Assembly: GCF_009184865.1 (NCBI RefSeq)
Contig: NZ_CP045096.1
Location: forward strand, 9,858,001-9,922,000
Reading direction: 5' to 3'
From: Streptomyces phaeolivaceus
GTDB taxonomy: Bacteria; Actinomycetota; Actinomycetes; Streptomycetales; Streptomycetaceae
DNA: 64,000 nt
Part shown: piece after piece, positions 26,610 through 52,278 of the stretch
Position numbering within the stretch: position 1 is the first letter of the stretch
Layout of the letters: the number at the start of each line of letters is the position of its first letter
Program-made: the position numbers and the translations under genes
Notes under the pieces: model-generated
What the model was told of the DNA's origin: nothing
The model's input: only the letters and a program-made list of their open reading frames with translations
Databases searched by the model: none

Positions 26610-27557
26610 TCAGCGGCTCGTACGGGTGCGGTAGCGCCAGGTCGCCAGGGTGACGAAGACGGCGATGAGCAGCACCGAGCAGCCCGCGGTGTACAGGACG
26701 GGGTGCTGGGCGGGCCAGTCGTGCTGGACGCGGAAGCCCGGCGGGGGAGTGTTGCCGAAGAGCTCGCGCAGGGCGCCCGCGAGCGAGGTGATCGGGTTCC
26801 AGGCGGCCACGGTGGGCAGCGGGCCCGGCAGGGTCGAGCCGGAGACGAACCCGGAGGAGATGAATGTCGCCGGGAACAGCCAGATCAGCCCGAGACTACC
26901 CGCCACCTGGGCGTTCGGCGCGATGAGGGAGACGAACACGCCGATCCACGACATCGCGAAGGAGAACAGCAGCACCAGCAGGACCCCGGCGGCGATCCCG
27001 AAGGGGCCGGTGTGCGCCCGCCAGCCCATCAGCAGGCCGCAGGTGGTGGTGACGGCGACACTCGCCAGACAGGTGGTGAGGTCGGAGGTGGTCCGGCCCA
27101 GCAGCAGGGACACCCGGGAGATCGGAAGGGCGCGGAAGCGGTCGACCATCCCCTCCTCCAGGTCCCTGGAGAGCCCGACCGTGGTGAAGGTCGTGGTGAA
27201 GGCCACCGTCTGGGCGATCAGACCGCCCATCATGTAGGAGCGGTAGGCGTGGCCGCCCAGGCTGTTGCCGAAGACGTACCCGATGAGCAGGGCGTAGACG
27301 ACCGGCTCGACGAGGCAGGAGATGAGCAGGCCCGGGGTGCGCCGCAGACGCAGCAGATTGCGCAGGGCGAGGTCCGCGCTCTCCGCGACCACCTGGAGCA
27401 CGGGGTTCCGACGGGCGGGGGTCGGGCGGAGGGTGGTGGAGGCGGCAGTGGCGGTGCTATTGGCGGTGCCCCTGGCGGTGGCGGTCGGATGCGGGCCGCC
27501 GTCGCCCCGGTCGGACGGGGGTGTGGTGGTGTCAGGGGCGCGTACGGGGGCGTTCAT
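26610..27557 (-). CDS. ABC-2 type transporter permease (DrrB family)
   Basis: The protein has 315 residues. After a 50-residue Thr/Ala/Pro-rich cytoplasmic leader there are six membrane segments, including LISCLVEPVVYALLIGYVFG, FGIAAGVLLVLLFSFAMSWI and VLYTAGCSVLLIAVFVTLAT. The coupling region is SRDLEEGMVDRFRALPISR, the DrrB/ABC2-membrane signature. The ATG at 27557 overlaps the ATPase stop by four bases (27554-27557). The two form an exporter for the lipopeptide and are probably a self-protection device. Confidence 0.9.
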   Translation of the reverse strand: MNAPVRAPDTTTPPSDRGDGGPHPTATARGTANSTATAASTTLRPTPARRNPVLQVVAESADLALRNLLRLRRTPGLLISCLVEPVVYALLIGYVFGNSLGGHAYRSYMMGGLIAQTVAFTTTFTTVGLSRDLEEGMVDRFRALPISRVSLLLGRTTSDLTTCLASVAVTTTCGLLMGWRAHTGPFGIAAGVLLVLLFSFAMSWIGVFVSLIAPNAQVAGSLGLIWLFPATFISSGFVSGSTLPGPLPTVAAWNPITSLAGALRELFGNTPPPGFRVQHDWPAQHPVLYTAGCSVLLIAVFVTLATWRYRTRTSR

Positions 27558-28609
27558 GGGGTGGCCTCCCGATCCGTGTGACGATGCCCGTGACCGGCGT
27601 GACCGGCGTGACCGGCGTGACCGGCGTGGTCGGAGTGGCGGGCGTGGCCGGTCAGACCGAGGAACACGTCGTCGAGGGTGCAGCGGATGAGGCCGATCTC
27701 CAGTACCTCGACGTCCTCGACGTCCTCGGCATCCGCGTCGTTCTCGTTCTCCAGCGCGGCGAGGGCGCGGGCGAGTGCGGCCCGGCCGTCGGCGGCGGGC
27801 GCCTCCACCCGCCGGGCGCGACGGTCCACCGTCGGGGTGGCGCCGGTCGCCCGTGCGACGGCGCGGGCGGCGGCGTCGAGCTGGTGTTCCTGGGCGACGC
27901 ACACGACGAGCCGGTTCCCGGCGGCGGACTTGAGCGAGTCGCTGGTGCCCTCGGCCACCACTCGGCCCCGGTCGATGACGGTGATCCGGTCGGCGAGGCG
28001 GTCCGCCTCCTCCAGGTACTGGGTGGTCAGCAGGATCGTGGTGCCGGCGGCGGCGAGCTCGGAGACCGCCTCCCAGGTGTCCAGTCTGCTCTCGGGGTCG
28101 AGCCCGGTGGTGGGCTCGTCCAGCACGACCAGGGGCGGGGAACCGACCAGCGCGGCGGCCAGATCGAGCCGGCGGCGCATACCGCCGGAGTAGGCCCCGA
28201 CCGGGCGCCCGGCCACGTCCGTGAGCCGGAAGCGGGAGAGCAGATCGTCGGCGACACGGCGGGCCGTACGGCGGCCCACACCACGCAGTTTCGCGAGGAG
28301 ATACAGATTCTCGAAGCCGGTCAACAGCCCGTCGACCGTCGAATACTGGCCGGCCATTCCGATGGTCGCACGTACCTTCTCCGGTTCCGCGGAAACATTC
28401 CAGCCATTCACATAAGCGTGTCCGTGATCCGGCCTGAGAAGAGTGGTCAGAATCTTTACCAGAGTGGTCTTACCGGCTCCGTTCGGCCCCAGCAGGCCCA
28501 TGACCTCACCGGTTCTCACCTCCAGTTCGACTCCGCGTAACGCATGGTTTGTCCGGTATTTCTTATGGAGGCCCTCGATGGCGATGGCCGACCTGCTTGA
28601 CGCATGCAC
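27554..28609 (-). CDS. ABC transporter ATP-binding protein (DrrA family), TTA-containing
   Basis: The protein has 351 residues. Walker A is GPNGAGKTT, the signature YSGGMRRRLDLAAALVG, and Walker B VVLDEPTTGLDP; the C-terminal domain is the DrrA type. The tail carries HAGHAGHAGHAGHGHRH, encoded by a 9-bp DNA repeat. Codon 24 (28538-28540) is TTA, the codon read only by bldA tRNA in Streptomyces. It is the first gene of the leftward operon (exporter, oxidoreductase, thioesterase, SDR, Thr NRPS). Translation of the whole unit could therefore be tied to development. Confidence 0.93.
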   Translation of the reverse strand: MHASSRSAIAIEGLHKKYRTNHALRGVELEVRTGEVMGLLGPNGAGKTTLVKILTTLLRPDHGHAYVNGWNVSAEPEKVRATIGMAGQYSTVDGLLTGFENLYLLAKLRGVGRRTARRVADDLLSRFRLTDVAGRPVGAYSGGMRRRLDLAAALVGSPPLVVLDEPTTGLDPESRLDTWEAVSELAAAGTTILLTTQYLEEADRLADRITVIDRGRVVAEGTSDSLKSAAGNRLVVCVAQEHQLDAAARAVARATGATPTVDRRARRVEAPAADGRAALARALAALENENDADAEDVEDVEVLEIGLIRCTLDDVFLGLTGHARHSDHAGHAGHAGHAGHGHRHTDREATP

Positions 28610-28749
28610 GGAACTGTTTCTACGCCCGTCCGCCGCCTGTGTCGATCATGGAAGTGTCAAGGTTTCTTGCCCGTTCAATGATCTTTCTTTAGGTTTGCTT
28701 GAACGTTTCAGTACAGATTCGGGAATCAAGATCACGTACGGTTCCTGTC
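28610..28749. promoter_or_regulatory. Divergent AT-rich promoter region of the lipopeptide cluster
   Basis: The region separates the ABC ATPase (minus) and acyl-AMP ligase (plus) genes and must drive both biosynthetic operons. It is much richer in A/T than its surroundings, with runs such as GATCTTTCTTTAGGTTTGC and AACGTTTCAGTACAGATTC. Such regions in Streptomyces bind AdpA or cluster-situated activators. I cannot identify a specific box, and no cluster-specific regulator gene is found in the window. Confidence 0.7.
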
Positions 28750-30504
28750 GTGCGAGAATTACTCACGGAGCTGATGGAGCAGGCAGCGCGTAATCCGCAG
28801 CAGCCTGCTGTGACCTTTATTTCGGATTTCAGTGACATCGGCGGTACGGTACGCGATCGCGCGGCGCTCGATCTGCATTCACGGCGTATCGCGTCGTGGC
28901 TCCGGGAGAGATTCTCCCCAGGGGACCGGGCACTTCTCCCCTACTCCCCGGGGATCGAATTCACCACCGCGTTCTCCGCCTGTGTGTACGCCGGGGTCAT
29001 CGCGGTGCCGGCCCCGCTCCCGGGCCGCTACCGGCACGAGCGCCGCCGCCTCGCCGCCATCGCCCGGGACGCCGGAGTGCGCGTCGTCCTGACCCAGCGC
29101 GGCGATCTGCCGGACGTCGAGAAGTGGTTCGCCGAGGAAGGCATCGTCGGCGCGGTCTGCCACACCACGGACACCGGCGAGGGCGACCCGGACGCCTGGA
29201 CCGCCCCCGAGGTGTCGCCCGACACCCTGGCACTGCTCCAGTACACCTCCGGATCGACCGGCGACCCCAAGGGCGTCATGGTCACCCACGGCAACCTGGT
29301 CGCCAACGTCGAGCGCATGGCCGACACCTTCCGCAACGACGGCGAGACGACCTACGGCGGCTGGATCCCGCTCTACCACGACATGGGCCTGATCGGCCTG
29401 ATGCTGCCCGGCCTCCTGTGCGGCGACGGCTATGTGCAGATGGACCCCATGTCCTTCCTGCGCCGCCCCTACCACTGGCTGCGGATGCTGGACGCCCACG
29501 GCGTCGGCTTCACCGCCGCGCCCGACTTCGGCTACGAGATGTGCGCCCGCCGGGTCACCGACGAGCAGCTCGCCACGCTCGACCTGTCCCGGGTCAAGTT
29601 CGCCGACGGCTCCGAACCGGTCCGCGCCGAAGTCGTCACCGCCTTCACCGAGCGCTTCGCCGCCGCGGGACTGCGGCCCGACGCGCTCATCCCGGTGTAC
29701 GGCCTCGCCGAGGCGACCCTGATGGCGTCGGGCACCAGCGGACGGCCGGCGCTGCGGACCGGCGTCGACGCCAAGGCACTGGAGAACCGGGTCCTCAGAC
29801 CGGCCACCGGCACGGAACCCTCCCGTGTACTCGTCGGATGCGGGGCACCGACCGGCTCCGACGCGCTGATCGTCGACCCCGGCACCGGCGAGGCGCTGCC
29901 CGACGGCCGCATCGGCGAGATCTGGCTCGACGGCCCCTGCGTCACCGCGGGCTACTGGGACAACGACGACGCCACCGACGCCACGTTCCACGCCCGCACG
30001 AGCGACGGACGCGGCCCGTTCCTGCGCACCGGCGACCTCGGCGCCCTGCTCGACGGCGACCTCTACATCACCGGCCGCAGCAAGGACGTCCTCGTCCTGC
30101 ACGGACGCAACCTCCACCCTTCGGACATCGAGTACGAACTCCGTTCCCAGCACGAGGAGTTGGAGGGCCTGCACGGCGCGGTCTTCCTGGTCGGCGACGA
30201 CGACCGGGTGGACATCGCCCCGTCCGTCGTCGCCGTCCACGAGATCCGCGCCCACTGGGGTGCGGAGCGCCACGGGCGGATCGCCGTCGACATGAAGCAG
30301 ACCGTGGCCCGTGAGTTCGGCGTCCCCGTCGCGGCGGTCGCCCTGGTCCGGCCCGGCGGCGTCCGACGCACCACGAGCGGCAAGGTGCAGCGCGCGGCCA
30401 TGCGCGCCCTCTATCTCACCGGCGAACTGGACACCCTCCACCTCGGCGAGGACCCGCTGCTCACCGCCGCCCTGGCCGAACGCCGGCGGGTGACCGGGCG
30501 ATGA
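28750..30504 (+). CDS. Fatty acyl-AMP ligase (FAAL), TTA-containing
   Basis: The protein has 584 residues. LLQYTSGSTGDPKGVMVTHG is the adenylate motif, GGWIPLYHDMGLIGLMLPGL and VYGLAEATLMASG are typical of FAALs, and RTGDLGALLDGDLYITGRSK leads into the C-terminal domain. FAALs activate a fatty acid as acyl-AMP and load it on an acyl carrier protein rather than CoA. GTG 28750 is preferred because RELLTELMEQAARNPQQPAV matches the family's N terminus; ATG 28774 is an alternative. From GTG 28750, codon 4 (28759-28761) is TTA. The stop overlaps the next ATG (30501). It starts the fatty-acyl-loading cassette. Confidence 0.93.
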   Translation: MRELLTELMEQAARNPQQPAVTFISDFSDIGGTVRDRAALDLHSRRIASWLRERFSPGDRALLPYSPGIEFTTAFSACVYAGVIAVPAPLPGRYRHERRRLAAIARDAGVRVVLTQRGDLPDVEKWFAEEGIVGAVCHTTDTGEGDPDAWTAPEVSPDTLALLQYTSGSTGDPKGVMVTHGNLVANVERMADTFRNDGETTYGGWIPLYHDMGLIGLMLPGLLCGDGYVQMDPMSFLRRPYHWLRMLDAHGVGFTAAPDFGYEMCARRVTDEQLATLDLSRVKFADGSEPVRAEVVTAFTERFAAAGLRPDALIPVYGLAEATLMASGTSGRPALRTGVDAKALENRVLRPATGTEPSRVLVGCGAPTGSDALIVDPGTGEALPDGRIGEIWLDGPCVTAGYWDNDDATDATFHARTSDGRGPFLRTGDLGALLDGDLYITGRSKDVLVLHGRNLHPSDIEYELRSQHEELEGLHGAVFLVGDDDRVDIAPSVVAVHEIRAHWGAERHGRIAVDMKQTVAREFGVPVAAVALVRPGGVRRTTSGKVQRAAMRALYLTGELDTLHLGEDPLLTAALAERRRVTGR

Positions 30505-32213
30505 CCACCACGGCCGACCTGGAGACCCTGCTCGCGGCCCACGAGGACGACGCCTTCGCACCCGAGGCGCTCGCCGGGCTCGACGACCGGGAGGAGTTCC
30601 CCGCCGGAGCAGTCCGTGTCCTCGACGACGCCGGGCTGCCCGCCCACTACGTACTGCCCCCGGACGGCGACCTCGGCGAGACGGTACGGCTGCTGCGCGC
30701 GGTCGCCCGCCGCGATCTGACCGTGGCCGTCGCCCACGGCAAGACGTTCCTCGGAGCGGCACCGGTATGGGTGGCGGGCACCCCGGACCAGGCCGCCCGG
30801 CTCGCCGACCGGGTACGCGCCGGCGAACCGGTCTGCTGGGGCCTGACCGAACGCGACCACGGCGCCGACCTGATGGCGGGCGAGTTCGCGGCGACGGCCG
30901 ACACCGAGCGGGGCGCCGGGGGCCTCGCGGATGCGAGTGGCCTCGGGGGCGAGAGCGGTGTCGCGGGGGTGAGCGCTGCCGGCTGGCGGCTCACCGGGGA
31001 GAAATGGCTCATCAACAACGCCACCCGCTCCACCCTCGCCTGCGTCCTCGCCCGCACCGACCCGGCGGGCGGCGCACGCGGCTTCAGCCTCTTCCTCGTC
31101 GACAAGCGCGAACTGCCCGAAGGGGCCTGGCGGAACCTGCCGAAGGTCCGTACGCACGGCATCCGGGGCGCCGACATCAGCGGCTTCGCCCTGGACGACG
31201 TCCCCGTCCCCGCCGACGCGCTGATCGGACAGGAGGGCGACGGGATCCCCGTGGTCCTCAAGACACTCCAGCTCACCCGCGTCACCTGCGCAGCGCTCTC
31301 CCTCGGCGCCGCCGACCACGCCCTGCGCCTGGCCCGCGACTTCGCGACCGGACGCGAACTGTACGGCCGCCGCCTCGCCGACGTCCCGCACGTACGCCGC
31401 ATCCTCGGCCGCGCCGCCGCAGCCGCACTCGTCGCGGAGGCGGTGAGCCTGCTCTCCGTCCGCTCGGTGCACACGCTGCCCGGGGAACTGAGCGCGATCT
31501 CGGCGCTCACCAAGGCATTCGTCCCGACCCTCACCCAGGAGACACTGGCCTCGCTCGGCGAACTGCTGGGCGTACGCGGCTTCCTCACCTCACCGCCGGG
31601 CGGCGGCTTCGCCAAGCTGGAGCGCGACCACCGTATCTGCGCGATCTTCGACGGCAGTACGGCCGTCAACCGTGCCGCCCTCCTGAACCAGATGCCGCGC
31701 CTGGCAAGGCAGTTGAGCCGCCGCCGGACCGACGCGGAGGGCCTGCGCACAGCCGCCGACCTCGCCGCCCCGCTGCCCCCGTTCGCCCCCGACCGTCTGA
31801 CGCTGCTGTCCGTGACGGGATGCAGCGCCGTGCAGGCCCTGCCGGAACTCGCGGCGCGCCTACGGCGGCACGAGCCGCCCGGGACGGGCCCGCTGCTCGA
31901 CCGCCTGCTCACCGAACTAGTCTGCCTGGAAACGGACTTGGCGGACTTCGTCCCCGTGGCCGGTGGCCTGCCCAGCACCGCCTTCCGCCTCGCCGAGGCA
32001 TACGAACGCGCCTACGCCTCGGCCGCCTGTCTGCTCCTGTGGCTGGAGAACCCGACCCTGCGCACGGGACGGCTCGGCGGCGACGGGCTGTGGCTGCGGG
32101 CCTGCCTGACCGTCCTGCTCGGCGTGGACGACAGCGAGGTTCTCGACGCCCTGACCGATGTCGTCCTCCGCACACCCGCACCGGAGTTCACCCTGCTGGG
32201 AGGTGCCGCATGA
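30501..32213 (+). CDS. Acyl-CoA dehydrogenase-like protein 1 (acyl-ACP desaturating)
   Basis: The protein has 570 residues. FAD-enzyme features include WGLTERDHGADLMAGEFAAT, KWLINNATRSTLACVLARTD and RELYGRRLADVPHVRRILGR. The C-terminal ICAIFDGSTAVNRAALL aligns with the catalytic loop (IYEGT in the classical enzymes), so Asp384 replaces the usual Glu. It lies between FAAL and a second paralogue of identical length, coupled by ATGA to both. Cassettes of FAAL, acyl-CoA dehydrogenases and ACP introduce double bonds into the lipid tails of friulimicin- and ramoplanin-type peptides, and the same role is inferred here. Confidence 0.9.
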   Translation: MTTTADLETLLAAHEDDAFAPEALAGLDDREEFPAGAVRVLDDAGLPAHYVLPPDGDLGETVRLLRAVARRDLTVAVAHGKTFLGAAPVWVAGTPDQAARLADRVRAGEPVCWGLTERDHGADLMAGEFAATADTERGAGGLADASGLGGESGVAGVSAAGWRLTGEKWLINNATRSTLACVLARTDPAGGARGFSLFLVDKRELPEGAWRNLPKVRTHGIRGADISGFALDDVPVPADALIGQEGDGIPVVLKTLQLTRVTCAALSLGAADHALRLARDFATGRELYGRRLADVPHVRRILGRAAAAALVAEAVSLLSVRSVHTLPGELSAISALTKAFVPTLTQETLASLGELLGVRGFLTSPPGGGFAKLERDHRICAIFDGSTAVNRAALLNQMPRLARQLSRRRTDAEGLRTAADLAAPLPPFAPDRLTLLSVTGCSAVQALPELAARLRRHEPPGTGPLLDRLLTELVCLETDLADFVPVAGGLPSTAFRLAEAYERAYASAACLLLWLENPTLRTGRLGGDGLWLRACLTVLLGVDDSEVLDALTDVVLRTPAPEFTLLGGAA

Positions 32214-33922
32214 CCACCGCCACCGGCCTCGCCCCCAAGCGCGCCGACGAACTGGAGCACCTGCTCGGCGGCCTCTCCGACCCGGCCAACCCCCTCGGCG
32301 CCACCGCGATCCTCGCCGCCGACGAGCGGGCGGAGACACTCACCGCCGGAGAGGCGCTGCTGCACTCGTACGGGCTGAACGCCGAGTTCGTACCACCCGG
32401 GCTCGGTGGCCGACTGGAGCGCGCCGACCACCTCGCCGAGATCATGCGCGCCCTGTACCGCCGCGACCCGGCGCTCGGCCTCGGCTACGGCGCCAGCTCC
32501 CTCATCGCCGGGGTCACCCTGTGGACCGCCGGCGACGCGCGCCAGACCGAACAGGCCGCTCGCCTGCTCCTGGACGGCCGCCGCATCGCCATCGCCTTCC
32601 ACGAACTGGCGCACGGCAACGACATGGCGGGAACGGAGTTCACCGCGACAACAGCGGACGACGGTTCGCTGCGGCTGAGCGGCCGCAAGGAGGTGATCAC
32701 CAACATCCGGCGCGCCGACGCCATGGTGGTGCTCGCCCGCACCGACTCCCGGCCCGGCCCGCGCAGCCACTCCCTGGTCCTCGTCGACCGCGCGAGCGCG
32801 GACCCCGCGCGCCTGACCGATCTGCCGCGCTTCGGCACCGTGGGGATGCGGGGAGTCCAGCTCGGCGGCCTGCGCTTCGACGAACTGCCGGTGCCCTCCT
32901 CCGCGATCCTCGGCCCCGTCGGCTCGGGCCTGGAGACCGCGCTGAAGGCACTGCAGATCACCCGCACGGTCCTGCCCGCGATGGCCACCGGCATCCTGGA
33001 CACCGGACTGCGGATCGCCCTGGACCATCTGACGAGGCGGCGCCTGTACGGCGGGACCGCGACCGACATCCCGCACGTCCGCTCGGTGCTGGCCGGGGTC
33101 TTCGCCGACCTGCTGCGCGCCGAGGCGCTCGGCGCGGTCGGCGCCCGCGCGCTCCACCTGACGCCCGGCGCGGCGAGCGTGTACGCCTCGGCGGTCAAGT
33201 TCGAGGTGTCCCGGCTGCTCCTCGATGCCATGGACCGGCTCGCGGAACTCCTCGGCGCCCATTTCTATCTGCGCGAGGGCCCGACCGCGCTGTTCCAGAA
33301 GCTGCTCCGCGACCTCGCCCCCGTCGGCTTCGGGCACATCGCCCGTGCCGCCTGCCAGATGAGCCTGCTGCCCCAACTCCCGCTGCTGGCCCGCCGTACC
33401 TGGGCCCGCCCCGGCACCGAGCCGCCCGGCGACCTGTTCGCGCTCGCGGAGGCACTGCCGCCCCTGCGCTACGACCGGCTGGCCCTCCACGCCGCCGGCC
33501 GCGACCCCGTCACCGGATCCCTGCACACCCTGCCCGACGCGTCCTGGGCACCGGACCACACGGACCTGCGTACGGCGGTCCGACGCGACCACACCGCACT
33601 GGTCGAACTGGCCGCCGAGTGCGCGTCGTTGTCGCCGGTGGACCTCGGCGTCGACGCCCGGCCCGAGCACTACGACCTCGTCACCCGGTACGTGCGCCTC
33701 CTCTCCCGGACCGTCCACGTCCAGGTCTGGCGGCACGCCCACCCCGGAGACTTCCTCGCCGACCCCGCCTGGCTGCGCGCGGCCCTGCACCGGTCGGCCC
33801 CGGGCCCGCACGGGCCCGGCCCGCTGCCCGCCCCGGTCGAGGACGCGCTCCTCACCGAACTCCTGGACCGCCGGGCCACCGGCCGCTCCTTCGGCCTGAC
33901 CGCGAGACCACTCGCCGTCTGA
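32210..33922 (+). CDS. Acyl-CoA dehydrogenase-like protein 2, altered catalytic loop
   Basis: The protein has 570 residues and the same fold as its neighbour: [60 protein letters not shown]. The C-terminal loop that carries the base in the paralogue reads [16 protein letters not shown] here, putting His376 where the acidic residue should be. It may therefore be a non-catalytic partner in a heteromer, or use different chemistry. It overlaps the upstream gene (ATGA, 32210) and is followed by 122 bases without a gene before the ACP. Confidence 0.88.
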   Translation: MTTATGLAPKRADELEHLLGGLSDPANPLGATAILAADERAETLTAGEALLHSYGLNAEFVPPGLGGRLERADHLAEIMRALYRRDPALGLGYGASSLIAGVTLWTAGDARQTEQAARLLLDGRRIAIAFHELAHGNDMAGTEFTATTADDGSLRLSGRKEVITNIRRADAMVVLARTDSRPGPRSHSLVLVDRASADPARLTDLPRFGTVGMRGVQLGGLRFDELPVPSSAILGPVGSGLETALKALQITRTVLPAMATGILDTGLRIALDHLTRRRLYGGTATDIPHVRSVLAGVFADLLRAEALGAVGARALHLTPGAASVYASAVKFEVSRLLLDAMDRLAELLGAHFYLREGPTALFQKLLRDLAPVGFGHIARAACQMSLLPQLPLLARRTWARPGTEPPGDLFALAEALPPLRYDRLALHAAGRDPVTGSLHTLPDASWAPDHTDLRTAVRRDHTALVELAAECASLSPVDLGVDARPEHYDLVTRYVRLLSRTVHVQVWRHAHPGDFLADPAWLRAALHRSAPGPHGPGPLPAPVEDALLTELLDRRATGRSFGLTARPLAV

Positions 33923-34044
33923 GGCCCACCGCCCACCTCAGGCCCGTACAGGGTCCGGCACCCGCTCGCCCCCCATGGGCGCGCCCCGCCGCCCCGCGCC
34001 CCGGCCTGCTCCTCCCCCTCCGCTCAAGAAAGCGAACCCCCCTC

Positions 34045-34329
34045 ATGACCGCTGGCAACCGAGACGTGCACACCTGGCTGACCGCGCGTGTGGCGACCTA
34101 TCTGCGCCGCTCGCCGCAGGACATCGACACGTCCGTGCCGCTGGCCGACTACGGCCTGGACTCCCTCACGGCGCTGGCCATCACCGCCGACATCGAGGAC
34201 GAGTTCGAGGTCACCGTCGACGACGCGCTGACCTGGGACCACCCCACGGTCGACGCGCTGAGCGCGGCCCTGTCCGCGCTGGTCGGCGGGGAGTCCGAGG
34301 CGGCACCGACGAGCGGGAAGCAGGCCTGA
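34045..34329 (+). CDS. Acyl carrier protein for the lipid starter
   Basis: The protein has 94 residues. [20 protein letters not shown] contains the phosphopantetheine-attachment Ser40 in the GLDS form typical of ACPs. The fold is bounded by [14 protein letters not shown] and [16 protein letters not shown]. It receives the fatty acid from the FAAL, holds it during dehydrogenation and presents it to the starter condensation domain of the NRPS, which begins two bases after its stop. The tail after residue 82 is disordered. Confidence 0.93.
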   Translation: MTAGNRDVHTWLTARVATYLRRSPQDIDTSVPLADYGLDSLTALAITADIEDEFEVTVDDALTWDHPTVDALSAALSALVGGESEAAPTSGKQA

Positions 34330-34331
34330 CC

Positions 34332-50876
<16,545 letters not shown>

Positions 50877-50910
50877 GGCCGGCCACGCACACCGGCCCGC
50901 CCCCCCGCAC

Positions 50911-50931
50911 CGGGAGGCGACGCGCCTCCCG
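50911..50931 (+). promoter_or_regulatory. Intercistronic hairpin between the NRPS and MbtH genes
   Basis: CGGGAGGCG (50911-50919) and CGCCTCCCG (50923-50931) pair perfectly over 9 bp around ACG. The hairpin sits in the 81-base gap after the NRPS stop and before the MbtH ribosome-binding site (GAAAGGA). It may stabilise the 16.5-kb NRPS message or partly terminate it. Confidence 0.6.
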
Positions 50932-50957
50932 ACTCCCGAAAGGAACACCGAACCGTC

Positions 50958-51167
50958 ATGACCAACCCCTTCGAGAACCCCGACGGCACCTACCGGGTCC
51001 TGGCCAACGACGAGGGCCAGCACTCCCTGTGGCCCGACTTCACCGCCGTACCCGCCGGCTGGACCACCGTCTTCGGCCCGGACAGCCGTACCGCCTGCCT
51101 GGAGTACGTCGAACGCGAGTGGACCGACCTGCGCCCCAAGAGCCTCGTCCGGGCCATGGGCGAATGA
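50958..51167 (+). CDS. MbtH-family protein
   Basis: The protein has 69 residues with the family signature: [38 protein letters not shown], and [15 protein letters not shown]. The tryptophans and the [10 protein letters not shown] block contact the adenylation domain. MbtH proteins bind A domains and are needed for their solubility and activity. It is the only one in the window and probably serves both NRPS proteins. The preceding hairpin may set its level independently of the NRPS. Confidence 0.97.
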   Translation: MTNPFENPDGTYRVLANDEGQHSLWPDFTAVPAGWTTVFGPDSRTACLEYVEREWTDLRPKSLVRAMGE

Positions 51168-51172
51168 GCCGG

Positions 51173-51208
51173 CGGAACGAGCGGAACGAACGGAACGAAC
51201 GGAAGGGA
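51173..51208 (+). repeat. 9-bp tandem repeat overlapping a ribosome-binding site
   Basis: CGGAACGAG, CGGAACGAA, CGGAACGAA and CGGAAGGGA follow one another between the MbtH stop and the GTG (51217) of the hydroxylase gene. The last unit provides the GGAAGGGA Shine-Dalgarno sequence. The earlier copies are imperfect versions of the same string. Confidence 0.75.
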
Positions 51209-51216
51209 ACACGCAC

Positions 51217-52218
51217 GTGAGCAGCGTCGACATGACGCGGGCACCGTACGCCCCGGCGAGCGACGACGGCACGGTGCGGTACGACGCCCCCACCCTGGCC
51301 CGGCTCGGCCATGTGGCGGCGGAACTGCTGGACCGGGCGGGCGACCGGGTCGACGACCCGGCCTGGGTGGCCCTCGCCCGGCACGCCTGGGAGGACGTCC
51401 CCGCCGAAGTACGGCGCACCGTGCGGGAGTTCCGGAGGCATTCGGGCCCCGAGGGCGCCCTCGTCCTCAGGAGGCTCCCCATCGGTGCCGTGCCCCTGCC
51501 GCCGACCCCGATGGTGAAGGGCTCGGTCCAGCACGGCCCGTCCCTGGCGGCGGCGACGCTGCTGCTGTTCGCGGCCGGGCTCGGCGACCCGGCCGCGTTC
51601 GCGGCGGAGAAGTCCGGCGCCCTCGTCCAGGACGTCGTGCCGGTGCCCGGCCAGGAGACCGTCCAGGGCAACGTCGGCTCGGTCGAGCTCACCTTCCACA
51701 CCGAGAACGCCTTCCATCCCCACCGCCCCGACTACGTCATGCTGCTCTGCCTGCGCCCCGACCACGAGGGCGCGGCCGAACTGCGCACCAGCTGCGCCCG
51801 ACGCGTGCTACCCCTGCTGACCCCGGGCACCCGGGAGGCGCTCGGCAGGCCCGAGTACGTCACCGAGGCACCGCCGTCCTTCGGCCCGGCCGACGCGGGC
51901 ACCGCGCACGCCGTGCTCACCGGCGACCCGGACGACCCCGACTGGTGCTTCGACGAGGCGGCCACCAAGGCGGTGACCCCCGAGGGCCGGGCCGCCCTCG
52001 CCGAACTGGCGGAGGTGGCGCACCGCACGTACACGGGGGTGCTGCTGCGCCCCGGTGACCTCGCCGTCGTCGACAACCGGATCACCCTGCACGGCCGTTC
52101 GGCGTTCACCCCGCGCTACGACGGCCGTGACCGCTGGCTCCAGCGGACCTTCGCCTTCAGCGACCTCCGCCGCTCCCGCGACCACCGCCCCGGCGACGGC
52201 ACGGTCCTGGTCAAGTGA
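51217..52218 (+). CDS. Fe(II)/2-oxoglutarate dioxygenase, Asn/Arg beta-hydroxylase type
   Basis: The protein has 333 residues. The iron ligands are His161 and Glu163 in LTFHTENAFHPHRPDYVMLL and His292 in VVDNRITLHGRSAF; an Arg in DRWLQRTFAF fits the 2-oxoglutarate contact. HTEx and NRxxLHGR are typical of the clavaminate-synthase-like amino-acid hydroxylases AsnO (CDA), VioC and relatives. It is encoded after the NRPS and MbtH. Since A4 and A5 have Asn-type pockets, beta-hydroxylation of Asn, free or tethered, is the most economical prediction. Arginine or another residue cannot be excluded. Confidence 0.88.
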   Translation: MSSVDMTRAPYAPASDDGTVRYDAPTLARLGHVAAELLDRAGDRVDDPAWVALARHAWEDVPAEVRRTVREFRRHSGPEGALVLRRLPIGAVPLPPTPMVKGSVQHGPSLAAATLLLFAAGLGDPAAFAAEKSGALVQDVVPVPGQETVQGNVGSVELTFHTENAFHPHRPDYVMLLCLRPDHEGAAELRTSCARRVLPLLTPGTREALGRPEYVTEAPPSFGPADAGTAHAVLTGDPDDPDWCFDEAATKAVTPEGRAALAELAEVAHRTYTGVLLRPGDLAVVDNRITLHGRSAFTPRYDGRDRWLQRTFAFSDLRRSRDHRPGDGTVLVK

Positions 52219-52278
52219 CCCCACCCGACAGGCCGATGGACAGATGAATAGATGGACAGAGGAAAGGTACGTGCTGAC

